Origin: Parelaphostrongylus tenuis
Taxonomy: Eukaryota > Nematoda > Chromadorea > Rhabditida > Metastrongylidae
Assembly: GCA_019055375.1 (NCBI GenBank)
Contig: JAHQIW010005860.1
Span: 1-64,000 of the forward strand
Direction of reading: 5' to 3'
DNA length: 64,000 bases
Numbering within the stretch: position 1 is the stretch's first letter; every line of letters starts with the position of its first letter. Below the pieces are notes generated by a model. It saw nothing but the letters and a program-made list of their open reading frames with translations. It was not told where the DNA came from and did no database searches. The translations under genes were made by a program, and so were the position numbers. Shown here in pieces: positions 24,661-37,400 of the stretch.

Positions 24661-27600
24661 GTTGTAGCATAAAGCCTCAGATTTGGTAGGGCTACTAGGG
24701 CTCCTATGAGAAGTTCTTCCCCAGCAAATGATGTCGGCTTTTCTTTTGTACCCTCATAGCCTCAAAGAACCGACATATCCTTCCAACATAACACCAAGAT
24801 GTAGAATGACTCCACTTTGAAAGCCACTTGCGAGCTCTTATATAACAAACACTAATGAGCGAAAAACATTTATGGTCACTCTAACCACTTGTTACCCTAA
24901 CAATTTGTCTATGCCGACGCACTACTTATTGCTAAGTTCGCGCGTTACGTGATAATGATCAGCAGAAAAAGAATCGAGACAAGATCTTCTTGCTATAAAA
25001 AAACATTCTGCGATAATGAATTTTCGGTTTAAGGGTAATTGATCCTGCTCTTCGTCCAACAATGGCCCAGTTGTGCTCATCATTGTTTGCGGCGTCGAAG
25101 AAACATCGGCCACCGCCACCAGAAAATTTGCGTTGAACACCATCAATGGAGTTGAGAGGAAACACGATGATGGCGCTGCAGTTACGGTAAGCTACAGTTT
25201 TCCTCAGTGACAGATTTGGTATATCATTTTCAAGAACTCATGTATTGGGTAAGGTTATGGTGGTAGCATAGCAAAATCTTGCACTTCTGTGAAATTTTTT
25301 TTTGCCCATGACGTTGCAATACTGAAGCATCGCCTACTTTCTATACTCCGTTATCACTAGGTAGTTAGATATATCCAACGACAAGGCACATGTTAACAGA
25401 TTGCTCCTTGAACTTTGTAGAATATTGTTAAGCGTTTGCTTTCATCATTGTCTCAGGTAAAGTCGATTACTATGTGATCTCTACACTACTATTTCTTCGT
25501 CAGCATTAGACTTTTGCTGCAACATCATCCACATTTGAGCCAAAAAACCCTCAAGACTAAACCAAACTACTTGGAGCCGTGCGCCACTTTATCCCCAAAA
25601 TGGAATAGATCCGTCTCCTGAATTGCCCATAATACTGTGGGGTGCACGTTTTCACTATCGGTTCTAATGGATATACTAGAACTTTCAAAAGCACATGGAG
25701 TTGTTTGAATTGATGGACCGATGGGAAGAAATGTACGTAACACTGGACATTATTATGTGTACATTATATCTTCGTCTATAAAGATAGATATGAAGAGAAA
25801 TCAAACAAAATTTCAATGTTTCACCTAGATTTTTGCTTCTTAATATGTGGCAGAAAATACTTTTAGACCGAGCAAACAGCAGAATATGAAGACAAAGAAG
25901 TGCATAATAAACAACATAGCTTTGTGGATAGGTAAGTTATGCTTCTTCGTTATGGTGCACTCAGGTAACTCATTTACCAGGTCAACATATAGAGCCAGGC
26001 GACAGTAGATTTCCGCTGATATATGACGGCAGACCATTTAATGTAACTCAATGTTTTTTTTGAGTTCCACTCTAGACTTTACGTAAATCACAATTTTTTT
26101 GATGAGAAGACACAAGACTGTTCATGACTGTACGGAAATATTGGCGAATGTTCCGAAGATTCGCTCTTGTCCAGAGCCTGAATAGATCAGATCAACGTGC
26201 AGTCTACTCAGGGAAGCACCTTCGTAACTCCAGCAGAAAAATTTTGTTACGCAAAAAGCGATCTATCAATCAACTCAAAGAATTGTGCACAAGGCTTTTT
26301 TTCTGTTAAATAATGGAAGCGTTCAACTGAATAGATTGCGTGTACTCTTTGACCGTTAGGGCCTTTGAAAGAGCTGAAACCGCGAAAATGTTATTCAATA
26401 ATGCATCAAATAAAATTTGCCTTCAAAAGTCTCGTGTCTGCTCATAAGAAAAACAGAGATTTATTTGATCAATCCTTCGATGCTAAAGAGTCGATTCTGC
26501 GATTTTTTCACGTAGCTTTGCTTCTAGGTTAAAAAATTTATCACTATAGATTTCGACACAAGGCGTACATCGACTTTTCATAGAGGGATTGCTTTCGAAA
26601 GCCAGCGTCCTACGAACAACAGTACTACGCTAGCTACTACCGTCAGTACTACCCTACATTCAGAGATAAACGCCCTGTAGAGACTGGCTAGTGAAATGTC
26701 TTTCTTCTGACAAGCAGAATGGCTAACATAAATTGTTGAAACTTGTAACTACAGTGACGAAAAAACTTCTCTAACATAACCTAACATCGTAGATGTTGTG
26801 TGAATCCTTCTACTGCTTGAATTCGAATCGTTTCCTCGCTTTTACTATCATCATGACATTTCGACTTTTTACGTGCTTATCTGGCTGATGCTAAACGTCT
26901 GCCACCTCTGAATGCAGATGGTGGTCAAGTCGATTCTTCCTAGCTTCCTAGGGTACTTGGGCTACAGCGTTTCCACTTGAATTTAGGGAATAAGCTGTCT
27001 TCAAGCAAGTCTGGTACCAATTTTGCGACATTAAATAGTTGACCCACGGCGAAGTCGAACCAGTATCATGCTAGTGATGAGATTCATTACTGCAGCTGTG
27101 CCAAGTGCTCCTTGGCGAGATGTTACGCAACGAGTAATTATGGCTGATCGTGACTTAGACATTAGACTGTAAAGTGTTAAGACAGCTTGTAGATAATCGC
27201 CTTTTCTCCTACAAAGTTTTAGAAATATTCGTAAGACAAATGCTTAAAGACAACCGTGCAACGAAAGTATTCTCAGGAGCACAACAGGAACACACACTAC
27301 TGAATCTCACGCTATTACGGACAGCACGTAAGTGTTCTTCAACAATACTTGCTCGTTCAAGAGCAAGAATTCACGTCTTTAGCTTTAGGCGATTCCTAGC
27401 AGCTATTGAATTCTACAAACTTAGGTAACTAAATGTGCTTAAGAATCCATTGATTTTAACTCCAAAATGTCTACTAATTAGTATGCTTTGCGTGCGTTGA
27501 TTCGCCATTGTCGGAGAAAAGGTTTAATGATTCGTAAAGTCATCAATGAGATTAATTAGAGTAAAGGAGGGCAAATGGAGTTCATCTTACTTGACCGCCT
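24661..27600. other. Intergenic, nothing firmly recognised
   Basis: No known domain was seen. A minus-strand open stretch at about 24922-25165 (two overlapping frames) has an exon-like base composition but no recognisable product. A degraded tRNA-like fragment is at about 26995-27150. The frame 27174-27428 has no motif. Confidence 0.3.
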
Positions 27601-27606
27601 ATTGCG

Positions 27607-28082
27607 GTGGTATTATGTTACAATAAACCCAATAGTGTGAGGTGGTGTGCAAAAACATTTCAGTCAGCCGCGATCCCAGCTGATGCAACAAATAGTTTAA
27701 GCGATTTAAAGAAGACAATTTTGGTCTCAAAAACATGCCTCGTCCTGGTCAGCTATCTGGCAAGATTTGAACGGTGTCAAAGGTCTTCCGCACCCCACCT
27801 ACAGTCCAGACGTTGCTTCATCCGATTTTGGTCTCTTTCGATCAATGCAAAATTTCTTAATTGCCGTCGACTGGATAATTTGATGAAGCTGAAGAAGCAT
27901 GTCAAGACATTCAAAGGAGCCGGAATGGTACTTCGAGCAGATTCGGAATCTTGCAGAACGATGGCAGAAAGTCGTAGACAGTGGCGGTCTATGCTTTGGA
28001 GGATGGTTGCCGTTTTTTGTTGCTAGTTTGCGCATAAACGAAACTTTCGAAGATTTCCTAGAACTTTACGCTAAATCCTAAA
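27607..28082 (+). pseudogene. mariner transposase relic, C-terminal half
   Basis: Frameshifted plus-strand frames give GLPHPTYSPDVASSDFGLF and RSMQNFL (about 27783-27855), the mariner motif that carries the last Asp of the D,D34D triad. A broken helix follows, then EQIRNLAERWQKVVDSGGLC and NETFEDFLELYAKS ending at a stop (28079-28081). The N-terminal helix-turn-helix half and inverted repeats were not found, so this is a 5'-truncated relic. The extension after WQKVVDS differs from the copies at 16.0 and 37.8 kb, suggesting another subfamily. Confidence 0.75.
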
Positions 28083-28945
28083 CATCATCTTTTCCAAATT
28101 CATCGCGCGAGTTGAACCTTGAACTGAACTGTGTGACAGAGGCTTCATGGATTTCACCGTTAGCCAGTTGGCTGATGAAATTTGATAAATGGGATTACAG
28201 GTGGCTTAGGTGATCATAAAACAATCACAAATTTCCGATTACTTCAGTATTCATACCACTGATCAATGTAGCATATACTTTCAGCGACGATTCGGCAGAA
28301 ACCCGATCGGCAATGAGGCAGGTAGCATCACGTATTCAGAAGAACGTAAATAGAAAAGCTGAACGCGCCAAGAAATAGAATTGATTTTTAATGGTCAATA
28401 TCGGCTGTAACAATGCTATTACTTCTCGCAGTTATGTTATACATGAGTCATAACATAAGATTTCGCCTTTGATGTGATATCATCACGATAAATAAATTAC
28501 AGTCACGTTAGTTGTGTTCAATTCAAATGCGACAACTGAACAGTTTTCTTTCTGATAGGAAAGAATCTGTGACTACCTCAAGTAGTGGCACCTAGTTCAT
28601 TTCAGCAGTCACTATGAGCTCGTGCCCATCGAATTTACCTATAGCAAAGAACCTCTGCTCTGCGTTAAAATATCACTTTAGATCACTTTATCTCATGCAT
28701 GTCACAGTTTTTTCTTTATGCAGATCATAGTTTTCCTAGTATCCATTCTCTTCTTGCGTTTCCCGCTGATTAAGGATTTGCCCTGTTCATTACCGTCGTA
28801 AGATTCTGGCTGAACACATTTCCTTACAATCTCAAGATTAGCCAAGCTGAGGCACTCCTTAGGGCGCTCGGTCTGATTGACGGAAGATGTTCAGGGTGGG
28901 GGACGGATTCCGCGTAGAGCATCATTAGCCACTCGGCCGCAGGCT
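28083..28945. other. Intergenic, nothing recognised
   Basis: No exon, tRNA-like box or repeat partner was noticed. Confidence 0.3.
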
Positions 28946-29013
28946 CCCGAATTATGGAACATATAATACCACACGCTTGTCATGGTGTTGTATCATATAT
29001 TCCATAAATCGGT
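28946..29013. ncRNA. Candidate small hairpin (pre-miRNA-like)
   Basis: About 28 bp of near-complete pairing around a 10-base loop. The 5' arm is CCGAATTATGGAACATATAA plus TACCACAC, and the 3' arm is GTGTTGTATCATATATTCCA plus TAAATCGG; the loop is GCTTGTCATG. Three mismatches lie in the inner 22 bp and one in the outer extension. Size, single loop and few bulges fit a nematode microRNA precursor. A short decayed palindromic MITE would look similar, and no related copy was seen in the window. Strand cannot be told from folding. Confidence 0.35.
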
Positions 29014-31487
29014 CTATGCCTTCACGAACAAGCTTGCACAAGTCTTTGATCTCTTCAAAAGCCACGTCATACTGTCATCAATACAGATTAGGGAAGATGG
29101 ATGTCGTGCCACCGACTCTCCTTTCCCAATTCACACAAGTTCCATTCTCGGTGAAGAAACGAACATCTGCTTTGTGACCTAAACATTTGAAAAGCCTCCG
29201 CCACCCTTCATCAAGGTGTTGGTTGTGCTCTTCGCATGAACTCTCCAAAATCCAAGATATCTACTCAATAAAAGACCACCAAAATTGTTGTAGGACATTC
29301 TACCGCTTGTCATTCACAGATTCTTCATATAAAACAGCCTGTACAGAACTGATATAACACTAGACGAGGGTCAATCGTATGAGTGGGATCAAAGTGGTTG
29401 AAGACAACTATAAACAAAACTATCAGCAGTTAAGTTCTACGGAATAAAGCGAATAAATGTAAAGAAACTTAATAGCCATAACTTTTTGCGGAGAACGTAG
29501 AAGAAAAATATTATGCTTGAGAATGCCTAGAGCGATTAGGCAACTTCTGCATCTGACATGAATAAATGGAGATATCACTGGCTCCAGCTCAAAGCACTGG
29601 ACAGTCCATCGGTAGTAGAGGTGAACTACAGTTCAGCATGTAGTTTACTAATAGTTTCGCGATTTTCGCGGATTCTCTTATTCCCATAGTGCTTCCAGAG
29701 ATTGTCCAATGTTTTCGAGCATCACTCCGTACGATTGTATGTCATATTTATGAGCCATTACGGCAATTCGTGGTGAGAAGGCACTTTACTCATCGTACTG
29801 ATGATTCCAATAGGATAAAACAGGCACTTGTATACCACAGACCTATCAGCACAATACATGTTATATTCTTATCAGAAGATACTTTACTGATCAAAAGTCG
29901 ACTTCAAGGGTTCGACACAGAAGAAAACGATACCGGTTTTTCATTTTACTCCGACAGCTTTCCGATAGCTGAGATATTTAGAGAGTACACGACATGGTAA
30001 TCCATCCTACAAAGGATCTATCGTTTAAATAGGCTAATATAATTTGTAGATTTACGATGCCCTGAATCTGATTTTTGAACGAATAAAAAAAGAAGCTCAA
30101 AACTTCGAACGGTAGGTGTACACACTTGCTATACACTGAGGAACATCATGTTTCTCCTGAACGAAATCCTGTGCGTCCAGTCGCTTTGCAGCTCAGTTAA
30201 GAGCTTGGACTCAAAGAGATACATTTCTGCACTGGAAGAAAAAAAACAGGACTACTAGCACATAGGAGCCGTGGTTTTTCTCTAAAAACCAAAGTATTAC
30301 GCTAATTTTCTATCCATGGCAAGGGATAAAAGAACACAGCATTCGGCATTCATCAGTCGGTAAGAATCGTTCCATGTGTCCAACCCCATTCGCAGCGTCG
30401 TAGAGGAGTAAATGCGCAAGTTTTCTTTCATCCAAACAATCCTAGTTTCACCCTGCCAAATCCACAGGAATGAACAGCCTGGTCAACTAGAGGTACGGTA
30501 TCGAACTAATAACTATTTGGGTTCGAAATATGCGACATTACGTGCAAGCATATTGAAAGACGTCCAGTCTTCATGCATTGATCAATTCTGGAGACGACAA
30601 ATAATTACTATATTACAATTCTCTTAAGCGAACCTCTCAACAACCACATCGCAGCAAAGATATGTCCATTGTCGAAATTCAGTGTTCAGATACAGCAAAG
30701 ACACCACCACATTCTTTTGAGCGCAGCAGATCGTGGTTTTCTATTCTTTTTCAGAACAAAAAGTCTCTTGTCCCACGAGGCTAACTCGTGTGAAAAAGAT
30801 TTCCCGTGAATTTTAAGATGTATATATGATAACTCTTCTGGTCCGACGTATCGTATATCTGTTTTACCAGCCAGCGACTGGATACAAAAATAGGAGTAAA
30901 CATCCTATGTGCAGCAAAATAGACGACCACAACAAACAAAACTCAATATGAACTCATGCTGGCCGACCTCCCCTACCATCATGTAAGAGCGAAGATTCAC
31001 TGACAGCAGCTTAATGATTGCGATGGATCAAATCAGTTAAAAAACTCACTGAGTTCAATCTTGATCCACTGGATAGCATGAATAACAAAACAAATTTTAT
31101 TCCAATAATATGTCCGAGACAAACACATGAATAACGACATGAAAGAACCAAACTAGATGAAAGGCACAGGTCCCACAAGTGATAAACCCATAAAACAATA
31201 CCTGACTGAAATAGAATTTATCACAGACTAGTTTTTCTTTCTAATATACAACAAGTTAGATGGAATGTGCGGAAATAATCAGTGACGGTATATCTAACAT
31301 ATGAGTTGGACTCTGAAGAAATATACATAAACACGAGTAGAAGCCAAGCTTTCTGTTCCAGTAACAGATAAAAAAACAAACGTTATACAACAGAAAGGTT
31401 TCTTAACAATAAAATCCACAGTACTTTCAACAGAATGAAGTCACATGTCACATAGCCGTAGATTTTGATAAACCTAACACAAAATTT
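29014..31487. other. Intergenic, 3' side of the GnT-I gene
   Basis: AT-rich. Open frames at 28977-29182 and 29689-30000 have no recognised domain. No gene could be supported between the hairpin and the GnT-I stop codon. Confidence 0.35.
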
Positions 31488-34400
31488 CTACATGTCGTAA
31501 TTCGCAGGCACTTCCCAATGCTTATCGTACTCTTTTACATAGTTCCTATTAGGGACTAGAAATATTCTTACGCCATTAAAAAAACATGAAACTATTCCTT
31601 GATATGCAGTACGAGGTACACCTGCCTGAAAAATTAGTATAATGCACATCTTGATACATTTGTTAAGATATAGCACTATCATCATTGGCTAAGATATAGC
31701 GTAACCAGGCAGCAAAAGTCATCGAACAAACGGATTTGGCAAGAGTTGATAAAAAAAAAAAACCATTTTGAACACGAAGTAATCGTGCAGAGTGCCCTAC
31801 AATGTATTGGATTGGCAAGAAATTTCCCGAATTTTTCCGTTTATGTTGATTGCTTTTCACGCATCTGAATTTTTGTTTCCATTATTGTTCAGAGCAGCAC
31901 CTTGCGGTTATTTTGATATAAAAAGTCTGGAAAACTTCGAGTTAACCCAAGACACGTGATCGTAGGTTCCATGCTTCCAGAGTTCAGCAAGCCTTCTATC
32001 ACTTCAAAGCCAGAACTTAGTAGCAAACCTTCTCTGGAAAATAGCAGCTTAATACGATATAGTTAAACCTCCCGGAGCCGTTTTATGGGTCAGATTTGAG
32101 AGTAATTATCACGGCGATGCCATGAATGTAGTCGAATGCATAGCCGCATCTTCTCAGGAAAAGAACAACACCAAATGTTTAACCCTTTTCTAACAATCAA
32201 ACAAAGTTGAAAAGCACTTGAACAATAAAATACTTATTAGGTGATTTGAAAAAAAACCAGGGCTTTCACAACTCTTGTGAAATAAGCTCTATAGAGATTT
32301 CCGACGTAATAAGTATACTTTCCTAATTTTCCATCGACTGGTGATTTTGCGATCCAAAGAAGTTGACTAGACTGGATCACGTTCATAAACAGTAGCGGGG
32401 CAAAAAGAAACGACGTTAGAAATGTCTTTGAAGATTTGATCAATGTTCAACTGAATGTCGTATGCGTTGAAGACCGCGAAAACGGGCTCTAAATCTCATG
32501 CTTTCATCAAGAAACACGAGGAGCTGTTTTATCATACTAGGAAATTTGATATCATTAGTCAACCTTGTACTGATAAGCATGTGACAATACGCAAAGTCCT
32601 CTGCTATTATTAAAGATCTTTCATGTGCTAATGCGCCTAGGCTACAAAATTAGATGGTTGTAAAGGCCGTTCAAGATTTGAACCCTTGAATCCTAAGTGT
32701 CCTCACACACATGTCACACGCCCGAATTTTGTATTAGCGTGCACTGCAATGGAAAAATGGGAATCAATTTGGCAGGCTGAGGTTCTGAGGGGGTACTATA
32801 ATGAAGAGGTTATCCAGCATCACAGAGGAGACTTCTATAAGGATAGTTTTGTTGAAAAAAAACGCTTCAACTACCGAAAAGTTCCCTATATTTCAACAAG
32901 AAAATCACATTTGTTCAAAAAAAAAAAAACTTATCTGTAACCATTATAAAACATTTCTTTTTTTTTTTGTTTTCGTTCTTGCAGTGACTCGATAGCTTAG
33001 GAAGTGCCGATTTTGATACTAAGCTTGATTTTACCTTCCTCTTCGACTGCTTTCGAGGCCTCGCTCAGAGCAGTATAATCTGATAACATATATTGAGCCT
33101 ATGATAAGGCATATTATGGCACCCATAAAGCGCAAGACACGTGTTCCCGCCTTTCAGTCTTACCACTTGCACGATGTCTTTCGTTTCCGCCCATCCCTTA
33201 CAGCGAAGTATATCTTGTACAATCGTTCGTACTCGTTGACATAGATAATCGTAGTCCCTGGATATAAACGAATCGACGTTAAACACGCTACGCTGTACGC
33301 GCAAGATACTGCTAAATATTAGTATATGTTGTATGGTTATATACTGCTCAGAATATGTTATCGGACTACACTTTCATGAGCGAAGTCTCAAAGCAGTCGG
33401 AAATAAAGGTATGACAATACACGTTTTACTAGCCACTAGTAAACGACCATACAACGCTGTCCATCGGGTGGTTTTCCACCTTGATGTTTCTCGCGAGGAA
33501 TTGGCTGGAACGAAGGGCACTATGCATGAGGGTGAAATGCCGGAACACGTGTACTGCATTATATGAGTGCCATGACAGACCTCATGAAAGGCTCAAGATA
33601 TGTTATCAAATCAAGTTTGGGATGTGAAACGACCTTTATACCATGTTATTCTAACAAAAAAAGAAAGATAACGATCTGCTTTCGGAGTACGTTATTTCAA
33701 GTTCACAGAGAATTTTTTGATAGCATGTAGAAAAATTTTGGTTATATGCGAGCTTCATTGATATGAGAAAATGATTTTTATTGAGGGGAGTTTCTACAAA
33801 TGTATTTTGTGTGAAAAAAGCGCCCAGTTGTACTAAAAACGTTATCTTTTTTGATGCGAAAGCCACATAGTTGGGAAGTGACGCATTTTGAACTCTTTCT
33901 CTACAAATCTTTCGACGATGTTGTATAAATGTATTTGGAAAGCAAATTTTCTACAATGAACGACTTTTAAAAGGGACTCATACAGCTACTTCTCAGTATG
34001 AGGCCCGAGGAAGCCATGCTACAGAGTCTGCATTGACCAATTTGAGTACTTTGGAGATAGTGAGTGACAAGTTTAATATTGTTCTTAGCAAAGTATAAGT
34101 GGGTAATACAAAAAGTCACCACCTAAAATACAATGGAACAAAGTCTATTCCTATCTTTATGAAGATACCCCAAATTTTAAGCCTCATCGACGAAATGGCA
34201 TCACATTGCAATGCGTAGCGCATTTTCATCAAACTGTTCCAGCACGTTTCAACAAAAATAACCTTATCAAGTCTCTTCTATCATATTTTTGCATTTGCCG
34301 ACAAATGAACCCTTCTAAATGGTGACCAAAATTCTAATTTCATTAGAAAACTACCATATTGTCATTATACCGCACTGTGATCGCCGTGCAGTCCTGTCGC

Positions 34401-37400
34401 CTGCCGCGTGGAAAACTAACGTAGGACTCAAAGGGTTAAGCGTCATAAAACAGTTCCGAAATCTAACATCCTATTCGTCTCTCCTTCGTGCTTCTAGTCA
34501 CCATTACCATCATTGCACATCCCGAAACGCTTTCGCGATAACGATAGCATATATTTTAGCTAGAGATTGCACGATACACTGTTGGTTTATGGTCTCTGCA
34601 CGAGTTAGTCAGTGACAAAGAAGACTGAACATGAGACAATCGTTGAACTATTACCTTGAAATCATGCATGACATGCAATTTGTCGGCCTTTTTTATAAAA
34701 TCTGTGTTTCCCGTATATTCTACCCTGAAAAATAGATAACTGAAGTGATACTGTTTTCATTATCAAAATCAAAATTCACAGAAATTATTACATTCTATTA
34801 ATACATATTTGTGAAACGTCCTACAGAGACAGAAGCTCTCCTCAGTTTTCTCTAAACCTACTATCTATTATCCTAGTACTGACCAGATAGCTATCATTTC
34901 TTGGTGAGCGAACAAGATATTGTTAACGGTAAGACTGACTACGAAAAGTACAATATTGGCTAACGTATCGCCAGTTTCACCTTTCTTAAGGCCTAAAAAG
35001 AGCAAAACTGTTTCGCAATTCACTCAGTCAAATATTTACATGATATCATAAGAAAAACGTGACAGTACTTTTGTTCGCACAATAAACAACTTCTTTTGAA
35101 TGTTCATCGTTTCATTCTTGTTAAAACTTTCAACTATTCATTAGGAAACAACCGTGAGGTTTCAAATGGAATGGGAATGTGCTTGATTCAGGTAAGAAAA
35201 ATCAGCCTAAGGTATGGCACGACGCTAAGCATAATCGTGATGCACTCCTCCTTGTCGCTAATTCTTGATTTTTGGAACCCATCAAAAATAGTTCAAAAAT
35301 TTCCCGCAAGTATACTTTCGGTTCTTTTTTGGAAATACAGATTACTCTGTTGTGTCTTACTGCCCCATGTGAGCTTAGTGGAGTGTTTGGCGTGAAGTTG
35401 AGTTTTCCAACTACAAGCTTTTTTATACGGATGCAGAGTGATGTATCATTCGCCAATGTACATTCTTCTCCGCGTGCTCAACAAGAGTAAGGAAACCATA
35501 CCAGAAATCATGCAATCGAGTCCTCTATGGTTAGGACAGATTCTGCAGTCCTTAGGTTTGCATAGATGGTTATATGATCGGTCACGAATAAAATGGCGTC
35601 TAAGAGTGATCGATGGTGTTTCGTTCACCCCAAGAAATTCATCTGAACCGACAATGCTTCAGCAAAGTTTTATCTTTTCGTTCTATCCAAGAAGCTGCGG
35701 ATGCTTGATAGCCAGTGAGATTGGATAACACCCACTGATGAATGTTTGAAAACACGTTTTTCACAGGCGCAGGTTTCGTTTGTGATGAATGAGAGGTAAG
35801 GTAATGAATCAATATATTTTTATTATATGGCTTTCGGAACCACTTTGTGTTACACGAACTTTTGAAGAGGTTGCCTTAAAGGTTCAAAAATGGAAGCTAG
35901 TTTGTTTATCGGTTATTCCCGGGTAAACTCTATGTACTTTGTCAATTATTTTAACAACTCAGATTATTAATCTGTCTTCTACGGCGTGAACAGATGACAA
36001 AGCAGTCATCTATATATCATAGAAAAGTAAAGCATGGTTTAGTGCTAGTCGCTGTTTCCACTGCCATTCTTCTCCAAGTGTAAAAAATTCATCGCGATCA
36101 CCGAATGACTGAGCTGTCCAGACACTCTTTTGAGGAGCCTGTCATGAGAGTCATACATAGTCATGTTATGGATTTTTCGTGTTCTAAAATGGCTCGCGGA
36201 TGGCTTTCTGTATTAATCGACATGTTGGTGTTATATTAAGGATGATCAAGTCGAACGGCTTAATAGCATAAGGGCCATAGAAGACGCGACGCGTTGCATA
36301 GTCGGTCCAGATTACGCTGTTGTCCGTGAAATGCGGAAAGTGTCTCAGTAATTGGGCGAGTATTAGGTAGATAAACCATGTTATACTACCCGTAAACCCA
36401 CTTACACAGCTGATGATAGGTCTAATCTTGAGTTTTAAGTGGTCAGTAGATGTAAATGAATATGTATTGAGTTGTATGCCTGGGTCAATAAGTGTAAGAT
36501 CACGCATATTAACGAATGAACTTTGAGATGAGAAAACAACTGATGCCTTCAGAACAGGCCTGTCTGCTACTTTGACTCTTTCTATGTTCAGCTTTCGTTA
36601 CTAGGTGTTGAATATCTTTTCGGATGATGGATGACAAAGGAAAGTATTTTCAAGATGTTTTCTTCACTAAATTCGGAAGAAAAAACGACGTCCCAAACAA
36701 TAAGTTGTGAAGATAAGCTCCCATTTACCATCCTCTTTCATTTATTCAACGAAATAGGCATAGCTATAGAATGTTACTTAATATAAAGGGCCGACTTAGA
36801 GATTGTGATGCAGTTGCTGGAAAACCACCACAAACACTCCAAGACGTGAGCTAGTCCATGATCGTTTGTATAGACGTCGATGAGGAAGGAAAAAACTGCA
36901 TAATTTGCTCTAACGATAGAGAAGGCGATTGCATGAGCTCGCGTGCGGTGTACGTGATAACAAGTAAATAATGCGGGAACAAATACACTGGCGACGGGGG
37001 CAAATCATCTTGCATCCGTGTAAAAAAAGCACTTATGGAGGGATGTTTGAAGTTAATTCAAACACTGCATCAAGTAAGCGTAGGGCAGAAAGACATAAAC
37101 AGTTAATTAGTTGTGGCAGAAATCAGTATTCACGGGAAAGAACTTTCAAAAAAATCATCGCCAAAAACTCTCGCAACTAATTGGATGATTTACAGAAATC
37201 CAACAATAAACCACAAAGAGAGTATTTTGTGATCGTGAGTGGCTTTAAGCCACATATCAAGCTGCTCTATTCTGACCTGAGCCAAAAACCTCACTATTTT
37301 AACCTCATCTAAGGAGCGGTGCAGCTAGTCTCGAGGCAATAACATAAAACTCATAAAGAACCAAAACGGTGCGTATTGCATAGAACGTTATTATTAGGAT

